Part shown: positions 23,801-38,800 of the stretch, piece by piece
How the letters are laid out: each line of letters opens with the position of its first letter
Numbering within the stretch: the first letter of the stretch is position 1
Assembly: GCA_034336665.1 (NCBI GenBank)
Contig: JAPFBE010000002.1
Coordinates: 36,993,406-37,057,405, forward strand
Origin: Luscinia megarhynchos
Lineage: Eukaryota > Chordata > Aves > Passeriformes > Turdidae
Length of the DNA: 64,000 bases
Reading direction: 5' to 3'
The notes under the pieces: model-generated
Databases searched by the model: none
What the model was told of the DNA's origin: nothing
What the model saw: only the letters and a program-made list of their open reading frames with translations
Made by a program: the position numbers and the translations under genes

Positions 23801-26800
23801 AAGCAGATCTTGTGCCATGAAATTGCTATGTCTTTTCCCCCCAGGTTTTAAGAAATGCTCGAGAGGTAGGGAATGTAATTAAAATCTTATTCTCCCTTTG
23901 GTTGCATTTTTAATTTTGAATTCTAACCCTCACACATCATAATAGAGCTTTGCATTAGGGTGTTTTATACCTCTATCAAAGTGACTAAAGTAATTAGTAT
24001 TTTATACATTTTGGTAAGTATTTTGTCACTGGACCCACCAGTGTAGGTGAATGATAATGGTTTGAAGCTCAGGCACTGACAGGACCCTAAATGAGAATGT
24101 CGCCTTTTAATCAAGAACACTTGGAGTCTATGGTATTGAAATGCCCTACAGAGAGCATAGAAAAGCCATCCATCACTTTGTGACAGTCCAATCTTTTAGT
24201 GCATGAGTAAAATTTTATTCAGCCTTTCTGAGGCAGTTGGAATGTGAGATGTTTAACTCGACTCAGAGCAGCAGAAGTTCGAAAGCATGTCGAGATTGCT
24301 ATCTGGGCAGCTTATGTGTCTTTGTGTATTATCTTTATTTATTTAAATTCCAATTCAAGTGTTTTCCATGTCCTGCTTCTAACATCTTCCCCTATACTCT
24401 TATATACCCAATAGCAGAGATTATATCTAAATTTTAGTCATATGTTTGGAGTTAATTTGCCCAGTTGATTAACTCTTGATGCTCAGTGGAAATGCTCAGC
24501 AAGTGAGAGGGAAAGGCAAGTTTTGTAAGTCTTGTACAGGTAAGTAGTTTGACACGTGACTCAAATCCTCTGGGAAATTGTTAGAAGAAATGCATTTAGT
24601 GATACATGTACTTGGAAATGTAAACTATTATTATAATCATCCAACAATCTAATTTCAAGCTTTGTGTTGTTATGTTTGTTTTTAACAACCCTCTTTCAGC
24701 TTGCTTTATAAGTAAAAACAGCAGTAGCATCTGAGGACAATGTGGTAATTTAAGCAAAAATATTTTTGTTGTCAGGCCTTTGGGATATTTACTTGTGATG
24801 TCAGTGGAAGCAGAAAGCTATACCAGGACCCTTGTCTTTTAAGATGAGTTGACAGTGATGAAACCCACTGACTTAAATGGATTTACTCCCAATTTAAACT
24901 GTATACATAAATGACTTGCCAGCCCTAGTAGCTGCTTGAAATCGAGGACAATGATCTGCACTGTACTTAATAGCTGGATACTGCTCAGGATTTTGAGTTT
25001 TTTAAGTAAATTCAATTTTTCAGTGCCCTGTGGAAATTTGCTGTGGATATGCAAGATTAGTGTGGGTTTTTTTTTTTTCCTTCTTGGCATTTAAACGTTT
25101 TCAAGCTGAAATATTTTTTGTCCTGTGAAGGGAGGACGTTCCCAAAATACTACCATGTACATGAATGCTGAGAGAGAGAAGGCTGGGCTGCATTTTAGTG
25201 AGTGGAAAGGAAGAGGGAAAAAGTTTTTCCTGCTGAATCCAAGGACTAGTAAAATGCAGCCAAATGAGGAAGACATGTTTATGCATCTTACTGAAAAAGT
25301 CTTTTCAGCAAACACTTCTTCACAGACATGGATAGAGTTAATATTGTTCTAGACACTGCTGTTTCTTCAGTCCTGCATTGTTACTAAGTCTTCAGTAAGT
25401 TTGCTTTCAGAAATGTACCATGGTTATAGTGTCGGCAACGAGGAACTTTTTAACCATCATTTTAACTTGAGCTTAAACACATCTAATTCTGACACCTTTC
25501 TCAGTGAATTATTCCCAGCAAGGTAAAGAGCTGCATTTTCGTCTGCCAGAGGGTACATATTCAAGTTTTAATGGCCCCTGTCATGTCATGATGCAAAGTT
25601 AAATGATTTAAATATTCAGAATGTTTAAGAGCCTGGGCCAGCCTTGTTGTAGTGACAGCTAATATATTAACCAAACAGCTTAATATATGTTCCAGTATGA
25701 GCAGTATTAGCTGGCACTCCGTTAAATAGCTGACATTCAGGATCTACTCCCAATTTTAAAAAGTCTGCTCATATCATCACTGCTGTCATCTAGTGACATT
25801 TGTGCTCTGTTTGCACATGGCCTTCTCACTCACTGTAATTGTCTGCTAGTGAAAATACAGGTATTATCCATTGATTTTATAAATCACCATTTTCTTCCCT
25901 GGCTGCATGCCACAGCTGTCAGGATATCTCAGAACTTACACATAACTAAAAGCCAAGTAAGTTGCTACAGGTTGGATATTGCTACTTTAGAAGTAACCTA
26001 CTACAGGAATAATTAGACACAGACCATTATTGAAGCTGAATTAAAACAAAATTGTAGTAGTATTGTGATTATGAAAATTAGCTACCAAAAGAAAGTAAAA
26101 GTAATTTAAACTATTTATTGAATTTCACATAGAAAGGTTGAAGACAAGTGGGTTCTTCAGTAAACTGGGTGCTTGGGCTAGACCCCTCTAATTACTTATT
26201 TTTCAATAGTGACGTGTAACACCCTCATCATCACTATAAGAGAAAGACAACATTTCAGAAGTACTGAATGCAGAAACAAAACCAAATCTAAACCCAACAT
26301 GTGCAGTCACCTTCATCTACAATTCCTGTACTCAATATTGTCAAAACTAACAAATGAATGATTTGCAGAAAACAGAGAAAAACAATATTTCCAGTATTGT
26401 TTTTGCATTCTTAAGTTTCCAGTTCTCATAGAATTTAAGTTTTGATTTACCAACACACTCAGTTACTTCCTGGTTTTAAATTTTGTTTTAGCATGTAAAA
26501 CTGTTAGCACCTAGTGAAACTAGGCACTGATGGTCTAAGCTGTGAGATGCGTGGTATGCAGTGACAGGAAGCCAGAAATGCACATATTTACATCTTTTAC
26601 TTCATGTTTCATATTTTCAAGGGTTCTTTTATACATAGTAAAATCCTATGAATCCAAAATGATAAAAAAATCTTATAGAATATAATATGAAAGTAAACAG
26701 GTAAGAAATTTGACTTCAGTATATATCAGCTAGATACTGATATATGTATTCTGATATATACTGATGTTGCACAGTTTTAATCCTTGCTGGGGGAATTAAA

Positions 26801-29800
26801 AAGAAAAAAAAAATTATGAGTGAAAAAACCACTTTCATAATAAGCTAATTTCACCTGGTATTTAGTGCAATTGCAGACACACATCCAAACCCCACAATGC
26901 TGATTCCACCTAGAAATAGCCAAAACAAAGAAATCAGCTTCCATGGTCTACAAGTTTTAGTTGTCCTCTCTAAATAAAACCAGACAGATGGCGCAGTCTT
27001 TGGAAATCATGTGAAAACATCTGCGGTAGGGAATTTGGAACAAAATATATATAAAAAATTAACAGATCTACCAAAACCTAATACTGAAAGTAGTATGTGA
27101 ATAGGCAGCCTCCCAGTCTGTTTTCTCCCAGTACAGACAGTGTATACACCAGGGTCCAAACTAGGCTCATTCCTGGGGTTTGGCTTTACTCAAAAGAAAC
27201 CAGTGTGAAGGTAGTAAAGCTTAGGTCAGGTCTCTTCCTCAGACTTGGCTGCTCCTAAAACAAACTTATTAGGACTCCCAAGTGTTTGCTGCAGGTTTTC
27301 AGTCTCTCTCAAATATTTGCTACCAAGTCCTTTGCCATCTTCCTCCCTTGGGCAACTGTCACCCAGTCTACAGGGAGGGCAGTGTTCCACCCAGCAGGGA
27401 TGCTCTGAATAGATGGTCTTGTGAAAATAACTGCAAAATAGAAGCTCATCCCCTCACTATTTCTCTCGTCTTTCCCAGGAGGGATAGAGGTTGCCAACTT
27501 GCCATACTGTGGTTGTAGTTAAAATTCAGCTGAAGCACACAAACACAACTTTACAGAGGAAATAAAATTGCACAAGTGCTCCTGTAAGAAGTATTTGACC
27601 TGCGGCCTACGACTTCCAATACATGCCATTCCAGTCAAGGTTGCTTAGTGCCTTGGGGATACTGGGAGGAGGAGGAGGAGGAGAAGAACAGAAAGGGGTA
27701 ACATGAGAAGAAGTGGCAACATGGACTTCAGTGGGGCTTGATAGCCCCAGAAAGAGGTGCTGGGAGAGGATGAGTTACTGATAGTGTTTGATGGCTTAGC
27801 TGCAATCTTTATTGCAGTGTTTTTATCCTTATTTGAGGTAAAACTAGCATAAGCATGTTCAGCTGTACTGACGTCACATCTTCGTTTTTTCCCATGGAGG
27901 TGTACCCTGTAAATGTAAAGCCACTCCAAAATCTTTGTTGCTATAATCTTCAACAGAATATGGAGAAAAACATGCTGCTTAGTGACTAATGTAGCACAAA
28001 TTCCCTGTAGCCCTAGTTACATAAACTACCATTTAAAAGACACAATTTAGTTATGAAGTGCATGTTAAAAGCTGCTCTCTCCTTGAAGTGTATGTTGAAT
28101 TCGCCATAAAGATTGTTTACAAGATCAGTTAAAAAGAAACTTTAAAGAAGCTTTTGAGCATTTCAGTCCACAGTTGCACCTTCTTTTTAGCCCCACAGCA
28201 AAGCATTTGGGATTATCCCAGGAGTCTGGGGGTAAGGGACTTCGCTGAGAGAGCGGCTCAGTAGGGAAAATGTGCTGGGGATAGGCAGTGGATGGGGCAG
28301 GAAGGGGAAGCTGCCCCACACGTGACTGGGGGTTACAGCACACATTGAGCAGAGCATGTTCCCTGGTGACAGACACTTCCTCACTGTGCTCACGGCACCA
28401 CCGTCACTTCACAAGACTACAAAGGGCATTTGAATTCTTCCTGTTTGTTTGTCCCAACACATGACAGTGAAGAATGAACTGTCTTCCAATCTAAACGACC
28501 AAGAAAACAAGCACATTTGTGAGAGATTTGTTCAACTGATGTTAAAGATTACCTTTACTGTGAAGTAATTGTTCACTGAGGAATTTCTTTTCAGACTGTA
28601 AATAATAGTTTGTATTATCACTGTATTATTCACTTTCAGGAAACAAGTGTTTTTAGAACAAAGGTAGATCGATATCCCCTGCCTTTAAAAAACTTTCAGA
28701 AAACAAACCTGAAAAATTACATTATGTTTGCCATGCTTTAAATCCTGACATTTAAAACATAGGCCAGAGAGATTTGTAGATCCTGGAGGCACTTGCAGTT
28801 TGTGGTTATAAAGCTGCAGAGAATATCAGCTGAGACTTCTGCAGGCTGCACGGGAAGAGCTTTTCAAAGCTCTGTACTGCAGAGTTCATGTCTCTGTGCA
28901 ATAGCACATTATTCGGGAAACAGTGCTTCTGCTCAACTCTTTAATGTTTTTCCAGAAAGAAAAGCACATTAGCTGAGTGTCTCCCTGCCATGGTCCCATT
29001 GCTAAAAATCAGAGTTTTCGTACAAGCAGTACTGAATGAGGGAACTGGCATGTACAAGTACATCTTTATCTCAGTTCTCAGCATTTTACTGGAATCATAA
29101 TACTCAGTCTTGTTTGCTTCCCAGTCTGTCACAGAGCTCTGAAATCATGGTATCAGCTGCATGCCTCAGTGGTATGAAAACTGCTTTACAGCCTGCACCC
29201 TTTGCCTTGGACAGGAAACCCCTGCTCTCAAATTGTCCGTGACAGATCCAGAGGCTACTGCTGGCATTATGTCTCACTGGCTCTGGAGGGTGACTTGGGT
29301 GATCCCATGAACCTGATGCCTTGATGGGTAACAAACCCAAAAAGCAGCAGTTGCTGCTCTAGATCCTGCTGCCTCTGCCACCATGCAAGGGATACCGGCA
29401 CCAACAAAATCAACATCTGTCTTGTAATGAGAATTAGCCCAGCTCTCAGCAGCTCTAATACCTGAAATCCCTTAGGAGTTGGTACAGAAAAGAAATTACA
29501 CATAGTATTTACATTCAGGAATTGTCCTGCCAGGAACAATTCCTTACTTTCCTTCCCACTGCATCAGCACTGAATCCACACAGAAAAAAAACCACTGAAG
29601 ACAGTGAGGGTAGTATGTAAGTATATGCAGCTGCAGAAATTACAGACTGTATGTATGAGGAAATTTCTTCCCCTTTACTATTTAACTATTTTTATTTGCT
29701 GAATCTCAAAGTACTAGTTTCTGTTTTGAGATATCGCTGAAATACTGCTCAAAGCCTGTTTCATAGAAACAAGAATACTTAGGAGAAGATCACTGAAGGG

Positions 29801-32800
29801 GCAAAAGTGATAAAGTAATTATCTGTAGAACTGGATTTAAAACCAACCAGATGGTACCAAAGAAAAGGCAAGAATGCTTTGAAGAATAAATCTGAGTGCT
29901 GATTCTTCCACTTAAGAGAATTTACACTGATAATGAGCAGTATCAGAGATAATGAATTCATGAAAAATAATCTTGTATCTCAAGCCTTGTCTTTGTCAAA
30001 GCTGACTAATGTTTGCTGCTGAAATCTGAAGTGCTGGAAGCATGCATGTACAAGAATATACTTTGAAACCTAGGAACCCAGTGTATAAAGCCACTTTACT
30101 CAGGATTGATGAAGATATCTTCTCTGCTCACTGCCACATAATGTACATGTTTCTAAACATCCATCTGCATTTGTTCTGTTTCTCTGACAGTCACTGCCTT
30201 TTAATGTTTTCTGTCTTCAGCAGAAGAATCAAGTTTAAGCTACAGGCTTTAGTGTTGCTTCTGCTAATGTTATTATTGCCTTATCCCCTGTAATATGAAC
30301 TTACAGAGGACTGTGTTGCTTTGAAAACAGATTATTTCTATTCATATTTTAATTTTAGTAAGACACTAGAAACATTGCTTTTTTACTTTATGCTTCCAAT
30401 ATTAAAGACCTCTCTTTGCTATGTTGAAAACAGTTACTGTAAAATGACTGAAGTATTTCCCCTAAGAAGAGTTCAACTTGCCTAGTCTCTAATCCTGTAA
30501 TTACTTTTGCATGTATTAAGAGTAAAAACACTTCCATTGAAGTCACATGGAGAAGGATATGCTGAATCATGGCCTTTTTTCATATAGTCTACTTTGTGAA
30601 GGTACTCCAATAAGCCACAAATAATAATAGTCCCTTTTTTAATACTTAAATGAGTATTGGAGCAACACAAAAGGTTTTTACAGGAAAACACTTTTTTCCC
30701 TAAGCATTATCTCTCTAAACATAACATAAAAGAACATTTTAACCATCAGCTCAGTAAATACTGACTTAGCTTTTAGCCAAGCTGTTACTCCAAGTTAAAA
30801 AATAAAAAAAATCAAGGTATGAATTCCTATTGACTAAACTACCAAACTCAGTGCCAAAATTTGCACTGACTTTGGGGTAGATGAAGGTTACTAGAAAAGA
30901 AAAATTTATGTATGTAGTATGGGCTAGTTCTAGTAATCTGGAAACTTATACGTCACTGATAAATTTAAAAAAAAACCCCATAAACTCAGCCGTGCAGAAT
31001 TATCAGAGAATTGCTTAATTAACACACAACTTTTTTTGCTTTCCAGTCACACACCTCTTTTCTGACTGCTCTTTCTGCTAAGTAAATAAACAAACTATAA
31101 AGAAAACCAAGAAAATACTAACTAGCACCCATCTAGATTTTGTGAAGCTTGCATATAAAAATAATATATAATAAAATACTTTTTTCTCAGTCCTCACTCA
31201 AGCACAGCTGGCGCCAAGGATGAAGAATAAAATGATTAATCAAATTTTCTGTAGAAAGTTGATGAAAGGCCTTTTTATAAATTTTATATATTCCTGTTAA
31301 TACTTTCTATAGAACATTTGTAAACCAGATCCTGTGTACCTTTCTGCTGTTTTTGGTTGCACATGCTGTCTTGCATTTTATAAAGTGAGATGAGGTGGTT
31401 TTCATTAATACTGCAATAAAGCCTAGCCCCTCAGAGGGCCACTCTATTCCCCTCCTTCTTTTTGGGTGTCAGTTGTAAATTGATTGAGAAATACTCTGTT
31501 TCATGCTTCCCCGCTGTTGGCATACAACATCTTCAAAGATTCAAAAGAGATAGGAAAGCTAAAAAGGCAACAGGTAGGTAACACAGCAGATGGCTCCATC
31601 TCCAGTTAAACCTGCTCAGGGTAACAAGCAGTAAGACTGTATTTTTTCTGCAGAGTGCAGGTGGAGAGGCTGTGGGTGAAAATAAATTTCTGAACACAGA
31701 CTCCAACACAGGATCAGTGGAAACTACTGCCAAGCCGTTACCATTTAAAGACCCAAACTTCATTGTAAGTATATTATTTTAACGATTAGAAATTTCAAGC
31801 TTTTCCCATAAAAGACTAACTAGGGTTCTATTTAACCATGTTCCTAGTGTAAATATTAAGAAAATAAGCTTAATAGCCAAATAAAAGGCTGACAGTTTTT
31901 AAGAAATTCACCTCAGTCCATGTCACACTACGGTCTAAAGTGCACACTGTATTATAGAATGAAAATGGCACTGGTCCAGAGGCAGAACTGTTATATTAAG
32001 TTCTGGAACAGAGTGGGAAAACCTGTTACGTGCAGGTAAGTGTGGAGGTTTTACGGTGTGGTATCTCACAAACTACCACAGCTAGAGAGGAAAAATTAAT
32101 ACTACAAATGTAGGAATCACATGTTCCCATTCCTAGCCAAGGCAGGCTGCAAAGCAGTTGAGCTAGCAATTAGCCAGCGTCATTAGCAAATGGCATTTTG
32201 CTCCTCTTCTGGTCCCTGAAACTTTGAACAGATTTGTGGTGTCTTCTTCCAACCATTGCTGGATTTAGAAGCAAAATGCGCTGTGCTCCCTAGAAGTTTG
32301 GCCTGCCAGCATTCAGAGTCATGTAAACACTGACAGCTGATGAAATGCAGGCACCTAACACTCTGAGGGTTAAACTAGGAGAGAAGGTGAAGAAAATTAA
32401 GTTAGTAATGCCAGGTTTGTTTTTGATATCTTTTTATCTTGCTGTGCCAAGGCCAACTCATTGGCATACTGTACAAATGCTTTCTAGACAAGCAAACCTC
32501 TCAGACTGTTGGTCCTAAGCCAGTACTTAAAAAGAAGGATTTTATCCCAGATTTCACTCTGTATGAACAAGATACAATATCCCACAGCACATAACGAGTA
32601 ATCGGGCACCGCCCAGCTCACTAAGCACAGGTTTGGCAGGGGGTATGAAATTAATCTCTGACATGTGAGTTGCTCTACATCTGCTTTGCAGACAACTTCA
32701 GTCATGAGAGGGGCATTCAAAAAGCCATATACTTTGCTCACTAATCCTTCAGCAAGCACCAGCATCTTTGAGAGATGGGGCTTATTGCAAAAGCTCCTTT

Positions 32801-35800
32801 TGTGCCCAGAGGCATCCTGTGTAGTTTCCACACAGGATTTAAATATCCATGAGGTCCTGAGCTGATCCTTAGTTCTTACACGGATGTCACCATTTCCAAA
32901 GAGGCAATACTAATTTCTGCATGCTTGAAATAATAATGAATTTGGTCTTTGGCAACTACTACAGAAATAATAGGCAGTTATAATAAAAACCATGAAATTG
33001 TCCCCTCCAATAGTGTAACTAATTTGAGAAGAAATGCATTGAGTGTTAATCAGCATTTCATTGGTATGACCTGGTAGTAACAATTTGGATGGATTTTTGC
33101 ATCTTTCCTAATTTGCCTTAAAAGGAAGAAAATAAATCAAATAGTGTCTATCCCTTATATGTATGCCCAATTCTGAACCATTAGCTCACTGCAAAGGATA
33201 CATTTGAGAGAAGAAAAGGAGGAAGAATTGACCTTTTGCTAAACTTTCTGATTGGAATTTACATCCTTTGGCAATAGTAAAGGGGAAAAAGACTTTCTGA
33301 TGCTTGGGTAGAGCAATAGCTGCTGTAGAGCAGTAGCTCCACTTGCCTAGCTTCAGCTTTCTCTGAACTTTGCTTGATTCATTTGTGCTTGGCAGTCATT
33401 GCCTTTTCATTGTAGGTGTGTGAGGTGATGCTTAGCCCCATTTTTAGGAGGCGTAAGTACATATAAAAACAGAGGTTGTTTTTGGGAATACTGAACAAAA
33501 AAATCATTATGCAGTGATTTGGGGGAAAATTAATGCATTTAATTTGAATTAGTAGTATAGAAGTGCATGTAATTTCATCTCATGCTGCAGCAGTCTCTAT
33601 TACACAATGATCTTTATATGACTAAGATGTTACCCTAAGAGCAAATATTTGCTTCTATGTTTTACATCAGATATCCACCAGTATATCATCAGCTCATGAG
33701 CATCTTTTCTGAATATATCTTATGTCTACAAAAAAAAAGCTTTCTTATTGAATCCTTCCTTCTGTCATCCTCATCAATTTAACTGCTTAATTTACAAACA
33801 TTCAAAGCAGAAGTGGGTTTGCAGAACTTCACTGAGTTTCAATGAGACTCATGGGGCAAGTTCTAATTATTAATAGAAATAGCAACTTCCCAATTGTAAG
33901 AACATTTTCTTTTTCTGAAGTTAAGCTGTAAATCTGTGTCCTTTGATCATTTAGAAGTAGTACAGTATGTTGTGCAGCTTCTGTCTCTGGAGGGACATAA
34001 ATAAATTACTCTGTAGCAATCACATTTGATAACTGCAAGTGCCATTACAGTACCTGTGGCAAGCCTTCCATTAGTGTTCCTTTCAAAATGCAAAATTGTC
34101 TTGGCAGCAACATTCTATTTATTATTCTCTTTCTATTATTCTGTCTCCTAGCCTTTGAAAGAAAAATAAAATTTCCAGAAAGTTTATCATAGTATTCATT
34201 ACATTTTGCAAGATCAGTTGTGTTTTCTGCAGTTACAGATAATTTGTGAAAGAGCTGCACCTGTAATATGCCATAAGAAAGAGAGGGAAAATTTAGCTGT
34301 ATAATCACAATTTTAGAAACAACTTCCTAGTAATAAGTTCTAAATATGTTAGGAAGTACATACAGAATCCTGTAATCTCAGGCTAAGCCTAACCACATTG
34401 ATTTTCTATTTCCATGTAAAAAGCAGATTTTAATTTCCTTCAGTTAATCGGAAACATAGAAGCTTTGACACAGTCCAAAAAGCTTTGTTTTTGCTTGCAG
34501 CCAAGATTAAAGTGTCCAGTATAGTAGCCTGCTGATGAAATAAGTGAGAATAACAAATGGTTCATGACAAGATGAGACATATGAGAAGGACTATGAACTA
34601 GAAGTGTCATACTCTGAAATAGTATTCTTTATTTTTTTCTCTAAACACCATATTTTTAATTCTAGCACTCCGGCATTGGTGGAGCAGCAGCTGGCAAGAA
34701 GAACAGAACATGGAAGAACCTAAAACAAATTCTTGCTTCTGAAAGGGCATTGCCATGGCAACTAAATGATCCTAGCTGTAAGCTGCTTAGACGCTTTGCA
34801 TGTATTTATAAATAATAGAATCCACACAAATAACTTTCTTTAAAACTAACCTAAATTATTTCATCAGTGCATGCAGTATCCTGCTTGAACAGGGTCCAGT
34901 AGTACATTTAAGATTACTCCAATCACACTTGTCAGCCCTCAATGGAAAGTAGAGGGAAGCAAACAATTTGGAGTATCATGGCAAAGTTCAAATATATTTG
35001 GGGGGAGAAGGAAAAAGTATTTATCCAAACCAAGTCAGAAACCCTTATTCCCAAAAGGTTTTTGTCACCCTTTCACTGGTTAGGTGCCTCCTCCTCTGTG
35101 TACAGTCCAGAGGTCTTTTGTTGGGTGGCTGCTGCTTTATTAGCTGTATTTGAGCACTTTTCAAATAGTTCCTGTTAAGCCTCATACCTGCAGTAGCTTA
35201 GACCTCAGCCCAAGCTTCCTATCCAGCTCCTTATCCTAGATTCTTAGGAGATTTAAATCCTACATCCTCTCTTTAGAGCAGCACAGCTGAAACTACACTA
35301 TTAGGAGTGCTGATTAGCAGTCCTAGCTGGTTACATCCACAGGAGCAGAGTTACAGCAGTGGTCTTAATCTAGATAGTCTTCAAGTCTGCTTGTAAAGTA
35401 GGGTACTATTGAACATAGCTGCCGGCAGAATGCAATCCTCAGATTTTATTTAAGCAAGTGGAGGCATTTCAAAACTGAGCATATGTATATATACTTTTTG
35501 TCAGACTTGGTGCTGTATCCAAAAATAGCTTGCCATTTTTTGAAGTGTTTTAGACACAACTGTTACAGAAAAATGCAGACTACTGTGTGTTCCCGGCCAT
35601 TGTAACTGACAATCTGCTGATGTTGCTATTTCTACTATGCTCTGTTTGCAACCAGAAATTTGCAGGATTTTTTGTAGGAAGAAGGGAAAAGAAATTCAGT
35701 TTCATATTTAAAACCAGCTGTCTGTGGCATTAGGGTCTTTTGAATTATTAGATGATGAGTTAGAAATTTGATATGGATGGAGTGTTTGAATTGAACATAG

Positions 35801-38800
35801 CATCTGAATGAGTTACAAGGGAGATCAGGAAAGAGGAAAGAAATTAGTCAGTTACAAGATATTTTTGTAAACATCCAAAATTGATGATTTAACTACTTAG
35901 GCATACCAACTGTATGCTAAAAAATGTTTATGAATGATAATTGCTATTTAAAAGCCTCAAAGAACAGCAATTTTCAACCCTCAGCTCAGTTTAAACATTC
36001 AGACAATTTTCTAGGTCATTGAGTGGGCTTAAAGTGGTACATGCTTAAAGATTTAACTGATTTAAGAGATTACTTTGCTTTTCTGGATTATAGTATTTCA
36101 GAGCTGCAATCTTGAGCAATGTTTCATGGTCTTAACATACAGTACACATTTGATAATGGCTATTCTTTGCACGTGACTGACTGCAAGGGAATTCATTAAG
36201 ACTTGGAAGAAATGGACACATTTCAAATGGCTCTGGCATCTTCCTTTCGGGGAGAGCAGTTCTGCTTGCTGAACTCTATTAATAGGTGAACAGGATCAGT
36301 CTGTGATTTACAGTGCTAACAGGCTAAATGTTTTCAGAGGTGATTCTGCTTCATATTTCTTTGCCTTAGTGTTGCTAGTTAATAGAGACCTCAGAGAGTA
36401 GGTTTATGTTATAGAATATATATATATATACACATATATATATAAGACACTGAGTTTATGTCTTTCTCTCTAGATTTTAATATTGATGCTCCTCCTTCTT
36501 TTAAACCTGCTAAGAAATATTCAGACATCTCAGGACTTCCAGTAAGTATTTTTTTCCCCCTCAAAATTGGCACCTCATTTTCCACTGTGAAATAGTGCTG
36601 GTTCCTTGTCTTATAAAAGATGTATATGCTAAGCTTCCTATTCAGAACTTGGGCTTAATAATTACTCAGTGATTTAGGACCAAACCCTAAATACTTGTCA
36701 ATACATCACAAAATCTTTAGGTTGTTAATAGATGTCAAGACAGACTAAATACTTTGTCCTGCCAATTAACTCCTATGATACCTCTTTCTCACCTGTAGAA
36801 TCTACATTGGTGCCCATAATTTCCAATTCCTCAGATAGCTGCAGGGAAAACTGGTAGTCCACAGTCTCCATGACTGTTAACTTTGCCAAGGTATACCCAC
36901 ACTGACTGAAATTTTCCATGTTGTTTGCCTGATGTGGATTTATTTCATTGTATCTTGTAGAGGAAGTTCTAAAAAGATGGCTCAGCAATCTCAACAATGA
37001 GATTAGGCAAAATTTTATTGTTTGGCCTCTTTTCCAAAAGGTTAAAAAAAAAAAAACCCTGGCAACCCTTGTTATCATTGCTTTCAAACTTTTCCTCAAA
37101 CAAATCAGCCTGAAACAGATACTTGGCATAGACTGTTGAGAGTTTCAAATACTCCCATTCTTCAGAGGTGGAAGTTGGAGTTTGGCAGATGTATAGCCTG
37201 TGTGTCACAGATGGGCTCTTTTATGTGTTTTTGTTAAAGAAAGAGGAGAAAAGTGGGGGGAAAAAGCAACAAACGACATTTGACTTAGATACAGTTTGCA
37301 CATGCTCCAAAAAGTCTTGGTAGTTACAATTTGGTGCTTGAATTCCCCAGAGATTCTGTTGGCACAAAACAGGAACAAAGTCATTGAATTCTGCCCAACA
37401 AATTTTGTATCTCCTGTTGAAACTCTTCCTATATTACATGAATAATTTTACTTAGAACAGGTAGTAGTAACAGCCTGTTTTTTCACTTTTCACCTTAAAA
37501 CACCAGTGATTTATTTTGTAGAAGCTTGTGCATTTCTTACAATTGAAGTTGAAATGAATGGGAATGTTGTAGTTTGGGAGTAAAAAAATGCTTAAGTAAT
37601 GGTTACACTAAGTAGCTACAATAATGAAAACTTTGTAATGTCAAAGAACCTTGCACAGAATTTCTGTGACACTTCCCCTGGTTTAATCTGTTTCTCACCC
37701 GTAGGGCACTAGCCCACCTTCAGAGGCTTGATATCACCTCCTGGAGATGTCCTTAAATGTACAGATTTGTTATGCTGATGCAGGTTAGCACACCAGCTTG
37801 CATTCTGTGCTCTGAATTAGGCAGAGTCCTCATTAGGACAGAAAGTGGGTGAGCACTAAACTAAGGGCTGCCTTATAGTGGATATTTAATGTAAGGCATC
37901 AAAGAATAGCTATAGCACCAACTGTAATCCTGCGCATTTGATCTTGATTTGGTAGCATATGTTTTATTAGACTTTATTTTTTAAGCAACACATTTAAATA
38001 AGGCACCTAGGAGGTGGCATGTGTCCAGCCTGTGCCTCTGAATGTGGTTTAGAAAGAGAGTGAGTTTCTCACATAAAGGCTGGTAGCCCTTGGTGTTCAA
38101 GAGGTAGTGGAAAAGCAACATCTCCCTCACAGATGAACTGGCAGACATCAAGTGGAAGAGACTGCTCACAAACCCAGGGAAGATAATTCCCTTCAGCCAG
38201 GTAGACTCCTGCCCCATGTCCAAGGAACCAGATAATGCTTTCCAGCACTAACCTTTGATGTATTTCAAAACTAATAAGTCGTTGCAGCTATAGTGAGCTG
38301 ATGATGCAGGGTATAGATGGGAGTGGAGACCACATTCCTACCAGTTAAGGATCAGTTAGACCTTAGGAAATTCTCTCAGTTCCTCAGCTTTTCTTTACCA
38401 CCACTTCTTTTCCATCAGTGATTTATATACTATAACTATTTTTAGCTTAGTATAGATACTCTCTATACAAATCCACTCAGTACTACTTTGTTTTCTTCTC
38501 TTCTCTTTCCACTTTTTTTTTCTTAATTTTCCATCCTCTAATTGCATAGTGAGTCAAGTTTCCTATTTTACCTGGCCTGCAGGGTTCCTCCAGACTATGA
38601 TAACATTACCACATTTTAAAAACCCCTTTTTTATTAAAATAGCTGAGAAAGTGTGTCCTTTAAATTGCTAGGCTAGAAATGTTTCATAAAAAGCACTAAA
38701 CACACTTTCAAGATCATTTCCTAGTAGGAAGATATGTAGTATTAGAAAAATGTCCTTGTATGTTCTGTGTAAAATATAAAAGCATTTGTGTAAGAATATG

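Larger units (their letters stand above)
11850..31653 (+). other. INO80C: INO80C intron 1
   Basis: The intron runs from gtaatg to ctgcag and is about 19.8 kb. Its first 400 bases are CpG island. It then holds the tandem repeat at 12.7-12.9 kb, microsatellites at 13.4, 19.6 and 27.7 kb, the tRNA-Ile SINE at 14.5 kb, the decayed SINE at 19.0 kb, a CR1 tail at 20.7 kb and inverted repeats at 14.9 and 26.7 kb. The rest, notably 21-27 kb and 28-31 kb, is AT-rich unique sequence without exons I can recognise. Confidence 0.85.
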
